A DNA stretch of 8,913 nt from RGIG250 sp964540025 (GTDB taxonomy: Bacteria; Bacillota; Negativicutes; Selenomonadales; Selenomonadaceae). The stretch covers positions 1 through 8,913 of the forward strand of contig CAZIKQ010000062.1 of the NCBI GenBank assembly GCA_964540025.1, read 5' to 3'. This document shows, one piece after another, positions 6,187 through 8,913 of the stretch. How positions within the stretch are numbered: position 1 is the first letter of the stretch; the number at the start of each line of letters is the position of its first letter. The position numbers and the translations under genes are program-made. The notes beneath the pieces are model-generated. The model saw only the letters and a program-made list of their open reading frames with translations. It did not search any database and was not told the DNA's origin.

Positions 6187-7912
6187 GCTGCATCCCGGCC
6201 TTATCCTGATACTCACCGGTATCGTCGCCTGCGCCGTCCCCAGGACCCTGCGGAAAATCCTTCTGGTTCTGGGGCCCGTCGGGGCCCTGGCAGCCGCCTT
6301 GAGCATGAATCTGGGAACGGATCTGACCTTTAATTTTGTGAAGGACTACGTTTTTCATTTTTATCATGTGGACAAGCTCAGCTACGTGTTCTGCATGGTC
6401 TTTGCCCTCATGGCGGTCATCGGCGGCGTCTATTCCTGCCACAATGAGAACCGCATGGAGGCCCTTTGCTCCATGTCCTACGCCGGAGGCGCCCTGGGGG
6501 TGGCTCTGGCCGGCGACTGGGTCACCTTCATTTTCTTCTGGGAGCTGCTGGCGGTCACCTCGGTGTTTCTGGTCTGGCTGAATCGGACCCCGGCTTCCCG
6601 AAGGGCGGCTTTCCGCTACATTCTCGTCCATATGCTGGGCGGCAATTTCCTGCTGCTGGGAATATTTTTGAAGCTTTCCCAGGGGCAGGCCCTGGTGGGA
6701 AATATTGTGGGGGGACCCCATGACGCTTCCTTCTGGTGCATCATGTTCGGCATTGGCCTCAACGCGGCCATCCCGCCGGTTCACGCCTGGCTGGTGGACG
6801 CTTACCCGGAAAGCACCCTCACCGGCGGTATCTTTATGAGCTCCTTCACCACCAAGGTGGCGGTGTACGGCCTCATCCGGATGCTGGCCGGGGATCAGCT
6901 CCTCATGTGGCTGGGGGCGGTCATGGCCATTTACGGAGCCTGCTACGCTGTCATGGAAAATGATATGCGGAAGCTCCTCAGCTATCATATAATCAGTCAG
7001 GTGGGCTTCATGGTGGCCGGCGCCGGTATCGGCACGAACCTGGCCCTGGACGGCGCTACCGCCCACGCTTTTAGCGATATTCTCTTCAAGTCTCTGCTCT
7101 TTATGTGCGTCAGTACCATCACCTATGCCACCGGCATAAGGCATATAAACCAGCTTGGGGCCATGGCCAAACGGATGCCCTTCGTGGCGGTCTGCTTTTT
7201 CATCGGGGCCTTCTCCATTTCCGGCGTTCCCCTGTTCAACGGCTTCGTCAGTAAGACAATAACCATTGCCGCCGCGGCGGAGGCCGGGCATCACGCCATC
7301 TACGAGCTGCTGGAGCTGGCCAGCGTCGGTACATTCCTCTCCATCACCCTCAAGATGGGCTACTTCATTTTCCTGCGGAAGTATGAGGAGGTAAAGTTCA
7401 TCGCCAAGGTGCCGAAAAATATGTACGCGGGCATGGGCCTGGGAGCTTTCTTCTGCACCCTCTACGGTGTGATGCCGGATCTCCTGTACCGCTACCTGCC
7501 CTTCCCGGGGATGACCTATCAGCCCTTTGAGCCGGAGCATATCATCAGCTGCGTGCAGATGTTTGCGGCGGCGGCCATACCCTTCATCATGTTCCTGCCC
7601 CGGATGGAGCCCCACACGGCTCTCAGCCTGGACACTGACTGGTTCTACCGGAAACCCTTCGCCTTTATCATCTACCGCCTCAGCGCTCTTTGCTGCGCTC
7701 TGAGCACCGCCCTGAGCATGGCCTGGGGAACCGGGGTGGCAAAGGTAATGAAGCTCACGGAAAATCCCATGGAGTTCCTGGACGCCAAGCCCTTCCGCAA
7801 GCGGAGCCGCTTCTACGCCCGGAACTACCGGACGGCCATCGCCGATCCCACCATGATCATCCTCACGGTGCTGATAAGCATGATCGGTGTGCTGCTGACC
7901 TGTTTGAAGTAA
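6179..7912 (+). CDS. Mrp-type antiporter-like subunit, paralogue 3, with altered TM7 residue and C-terminal extension
   Basis: A 577-residue polytopic protein of the antiporter-like (NuoL/M/N, MrpA/D) superfamily. Retained charges are E122 (FFWELLAVTS), H202 (PPVHAWLVDAYPES), K226 (SSFTTKVAVYG), K304 (DILFKSLLF) and K359 (GFVSKT). The TM7 lysine is replaced by N195 (GIGLNAAIPPVHAW), and the HxxxHxxxK motif reads HAFSDILFK (296-304), with D300 replacing the second histidine. NAAxPxxHxWLxDAYP is, from memory, characteristic of a separate MrpD-like subfamily, so the Asn is probably subfamily-wide. After residue 480 comes DTDWFYRKPF, a possible helix (491-515), a long basic amphipathic stretch and a last helix (about 558-575), resembling the lateral-helix end of NuoL/MrpA. 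It overlaps the small gene by 8 nt, is the last gene of the operon, and is followed by a strong terminator. Confidence 0.92.
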   Translation: MTELHPGLILILTGIVACAVPRTLRKILLVLGPVGALAAALSMNLGTDLTFNFVKDYVFHFYHVDKLSYVFCMVFALMAVIGGVYSCHNENRMEALCSMSYAGGALGVALAGDWVTFIFFWELLAVTSVFLVWLNRTPASRRAAFRYILVHMLGGNFLLLGIFLKLSQGQALVGNIVGGPHDASFWCIMFGIGLNAAIPPVHAWLVDAYPESTLTGGIFMSSFTTKVAVYGLIRMLAGDQLLMWLGAVMAIYGACYAVMENDMRKLLSYHIISQVGFMVAGAGIGTNLALDGATAHAFSDILFKSLLFMCVSTITYATGIRHINQLGAMAKRMPFVAVCFFIGAFSISGVPLFNGFVSKTITIAAAAEAGHHAIYELLELASVGTFLSITLKMGYFIFLRKYEEVKFIAKVPKNMYAGMGLGAFFCTLYGVMPDLLYRYLPFPGMTYQPFEPEHIISCVQMFAAAAIPFIMFLPRMEPHTALSLDTDWFYRKPFAFIIYRLSALCCALSTALSMAWGTGVAKVMKLTENPMEFLDAKPFRKRSRFYARNYRTAIADPTMIILTVLISMIGVLLTCLK

Positions 7913-7922
7913 AATTGGAAGT

Positions 7923-7963
7923 AAAAAATCCCGCTGCCGGAATTTCCGGCGGCGGGATTTTTT
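7923..7963 (+). terminator. Strong rho-independent terminator, probably bidirectional
   Basis: The 20-nt arms 7923-7942 and 7944-7963 are reverse complements apart from one position that can form a wobble pair (T7935 with G). The loop would be a few AT bases at 7941-7945. The core is GC-rich (ATCCCGC...GCGGGAT) and ends in TTTTTT at 7958-7963. The left arm begins with AAAAAA, so the minus-strand transcript also gets a U-tract. It lies 11 nt after the last antiporter gene and could also stop read-through from the convergent TRIC gene. Confidence 0.93.
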
Positions 7964-8085
7964 GTCGGGTGTGAGTTGTTTTCGGTCTGATTTTTTCTTA
8001 GGGGAAGATTTTTGTCAAAGGGGCTGACAGATTTTTCTTTGGGAAATTTTCGGCAAACAGGGAACTGATTTTTGAAAGAGGAAAG
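7964..8085. other. AT-rich convergent intergenic stretch with GATTTTT repeats
   Basis: Between the terminator and the TRIC stop codon there is no open frame of note. GATTTTT occurs at 7989, 8007, 8030 and 8067, with a GAAATTTT variant at 8043. These are interleaved with G-rich words such as AGGGGAA and AAGGGG. The composition is clearly more AT-rich and strand-biased than the flanking genes. It may be a degenerate tandem repeat, or simply purine/pyrimidine-skewed spacer. I see no separate second terminator here for the TRIC gene. Confidence 0.4.
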
Positions 8086-8682
8086 TTACTTTGCTCTTGG
8101 CAGCTGCCAGTGGAATCGGGCCGCCAGAAGCCGCAGGGAAACAACGGCAGCAAAACCCAGGAAAAGGGCAAAATCAGGATACTGCCGGCTGAGGACGGCG
8201 TAAACGAAGGCCCCGATGATGGAGGGGGAGGCGTAGAAGCCCTTCACGAAAATCATTGAGATTTCGCCGGTGCAGACATCCCTTATTACGCCGCCGCCAA
8301 CCCCGGTGACGACCCCGAGAAAAATTTCCAGAAAAATATTGTCGAAGGCGGCTCCCATGGAGGCCCCCGTCATGGTAAAAGCCCCCAGTCCCACGGAATC
8401 GGCCGCGACCCAGAGGATGTTGTCCAAATTGATTTTCCGGTTGACATAGGGAAGAAATACCAGCAAAGCGGTCACGAGGGAAATCAGGGCGAACAGGGGA
8501 TTGCGGAAGGCCGTGGGCGGGGTGATCCCGATGAGCAGGTCCCTGATTACGCCGCCGCCGGTGGCGGTCATTACGGACATGGTGGCGATTCCCAGAATGT
8601 CCATCTTTTTATCCATGCCCACGAAGGCTCCGGAAAGAGAGAAAGCGATGGTGCCCAATATTTCAAAAATCTGCTGGAGCAT
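8086..8682 (-). CDS. TRIC-family cation channel protein (UPF0126)
   Basis: A 198-residue protein with seven predicted helices built as two similar three-helix repeats, as in prokaryotic TRIC channels. These form trimers conducting monovalent cations such as K+. Repeat 1 has AFSLSGAFVG (13-22), MDILGI (27-32) and TGGGVIRDLLIGITPP (41-56). Repeat 2 has GAFTMTGASMGAA (100-112) and GVGGGVIRDVCTGE (127-140), then FYASPSIIGA (149-158). The paired GGGxIRD motifs are the hallmark of the family. The start is ATG 8682, with GAGG just upstream (CGAGGTTTATATG) and the usual family N-terminus. The open frame extends to ATG 8820, but that codon overlaps the promoter -10 box and the extra 46 residues match nothing I recognise. 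Convergent with the antiporter operon. Confidence 0.92.
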   Translation of the reverse strand: MLQQIFEILGTIAFSLSGAFVGMDKKMDILGIATMSVMTATGGGVIRDLLIGITPPTAFRNPLFALISLVTALLVFLPYVNRKINLDNILWVAADSVGLGAFTMTGASMGAAFDNIFLEIFLGVVTGVGGGVIRDVCTGEISMIFVKGFYASPSIIGAFVYAVLSRQYPDFALFLGFAAVVSLRLLAARFHWQLPRAK

Positions 8683-8760
8683 ATAAACCTCGAAAGTGAA
8701 AATTTTTTGAAGGAAACTGAACCATCCGCCCCCCGCCGGGAGGACGAAGATCCGTTGAAT

Positions 8761-8772
8761 TTGCCCGGGCAA
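8761..8772. repeat. Perfect 12-bp palindrome in the TRIC leader
   Basis: TTGCCCGGGCAA is perfectly self-complementary and lies about 40-50 nt downstream of the predicted TRIC transcription start, in a stretch with no other assigned function. It could be an operator half-way down the leader, or a chance palindrome. There is no evidence for a specific regulator. Confidence 0.3.
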
Positions 8773-8818
8773 TGAAAAGGGGATGTCATTGATGGGAGGG
8801 GAAGTACCTTTGGGTGAC

Positions 8819-8845
8819 ATTATACCATACCATGGGGCCGGACAA
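8819..8845 (-). promoter_or_regulatory. Sigma70-type promoter with extended -10 for the TRIC gene
   Basis: Read on the minus strand, TATAAT occupies 8824-8819 and is preceded by TGG, giving an extended TGnTATAAT element. A weaker -35 candidate, TTGTCC (8845-8840), lies 15 bp upstream, a short spacing that the extended -10 could compensate for. The predicted transcription start is near 8812, giving a leader of roughly 130 nt before ATG 8682. An inverted repeat ATCTGA-aa-TCAGAT (8849-8862) sits immediately upstream of the -35 and could bind a regulator. Confidence 0.7.
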
Positions 8846-8870
8846 AATATCTGAAATCAGATGGGTAAGA

Positions 8871-8913
8871 TGGGCGAGGCGGTAAAGCCTCCCCTCTAGG
8901 GGAGGTGGCGGCT
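8871..8913 (-). repeat. Palindrome-containing intergenic repeat, copy 3 (inverted, cut by window edge)
   Basis: CCTCCCCT-CT-AGGGGAGG at 8888-8905 has 8-bp arms around two bases. The reverse complement of the segment aligns with 131-175 through the CCCCTANAGGGGAGG core, the CTTT that follows and a CTCGCC further on. The two copies are therefore inverted relative to each other and bracket the whole antiporter-TRIC segment. It lies upstream of the TRIC promoter, so it is not part of that transcript. The element may continue past the edge. Confidence 0.6.

Noticed and set aside
6104..7615. Minus-strand open frame of 503 codons opposite antiporter paralogue 3
   Set aside because: Same reasons: antisense to a gene with clear motifs, strongly His-rich translation, and no recognisable family.
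292..7912. Operon as a hydrogenase or complex I (MBH, Ech, Nuo)
   Set aside because: Only the antiporter half is present. There are no CxxC nickel-site motifs, iron-sulfur subunits or NuoH-like subunit before the terminator.
8683..8820. N-terminal 46-residue extension of the TRIC protein
   Set aside because: Its ATG overlaps the -10 box, the family normally begins just before the first helix, and a ribosome site precedes ATG 8682.

Overview
The window is dominated by one long, tightly packed plus-strand operon (about 292-7912) for a multi-subunit Mrp/MBH-type monovalent cation/proton antiporter. A convergent minus-strand gene for a TRIC-family (UPF0126) cation channel protein follows (8682-8086). 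Strong purine-rich Shine-Dalgarno sequences before nearly every gene, a T-tailed intrinsic terminator and a fairly GC-rich coding style point to a Firmicutes-type bacterium. A Negativicutes or Clostridia member is my guess, partly because palindromic intergenic repeats of the kind seen at both window ends are common there. The sequence alone does not settle the taxonomy.

Layout: 1-291 is non-coding or repeat-rich DNA. It holds two direct copies of a short palindrome-containing repeat, an open frame running in from the left edge, and a weak candidate promoter. The operon then runs MrpE, MrpF, MrpG, MbhD-like, MbhE-like, MrpB, MrpC, MrpD-like 1, MrpD-like 2, an 80-residue two-helix protein, and MrpD-like 3. 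Every junction overlaps or abuts, so translational coupling is likely throughout. A strong hairpin (7923-7963) closes the operon and is symmetric enough to act on both strands. The stretch 7964-8085 is AT-rich with degenerate GATTTTT repeats. The TRIC gene has a clear extended -10 promoter on the minus strand and a leader of about 130 nt. The right edge carries an inverted copy of the left-edge repeat.

How the genes fit together: the order E-F-G-MbhD-MbhE-B-C-D is the order of the Mrp-like half of archaeal membrane-bound hydrogenase (mbhA to mbhH). In the classical Bacillus Mrp operon the MbhD and MbhE domains are instead fused to the C-terminus of MrpA. No hydrogenase, ferredoxin-binding or other redox subunit is visible before the terminator, so this looks like a stand-alone antiporter with a split MrpA. 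It carries three large antiporter-like subunits. The first two keep the full set of membrane glutamate and lysine residues used for proton transfer in this superfamily. The third has Asn where the TM7 lysine is expected and Asp where the second histidine of the HxxxHxxxK motif is expected, and it has a C-terminal extension resembling the lateral-helix region of NuoL/MrpA. The predicted role is Na+ (or K+)/H+ exchange at the cytoplasmic membrane for pH and ion homeostasis. A physical link to an unlinked redox complex cannot be excluded.
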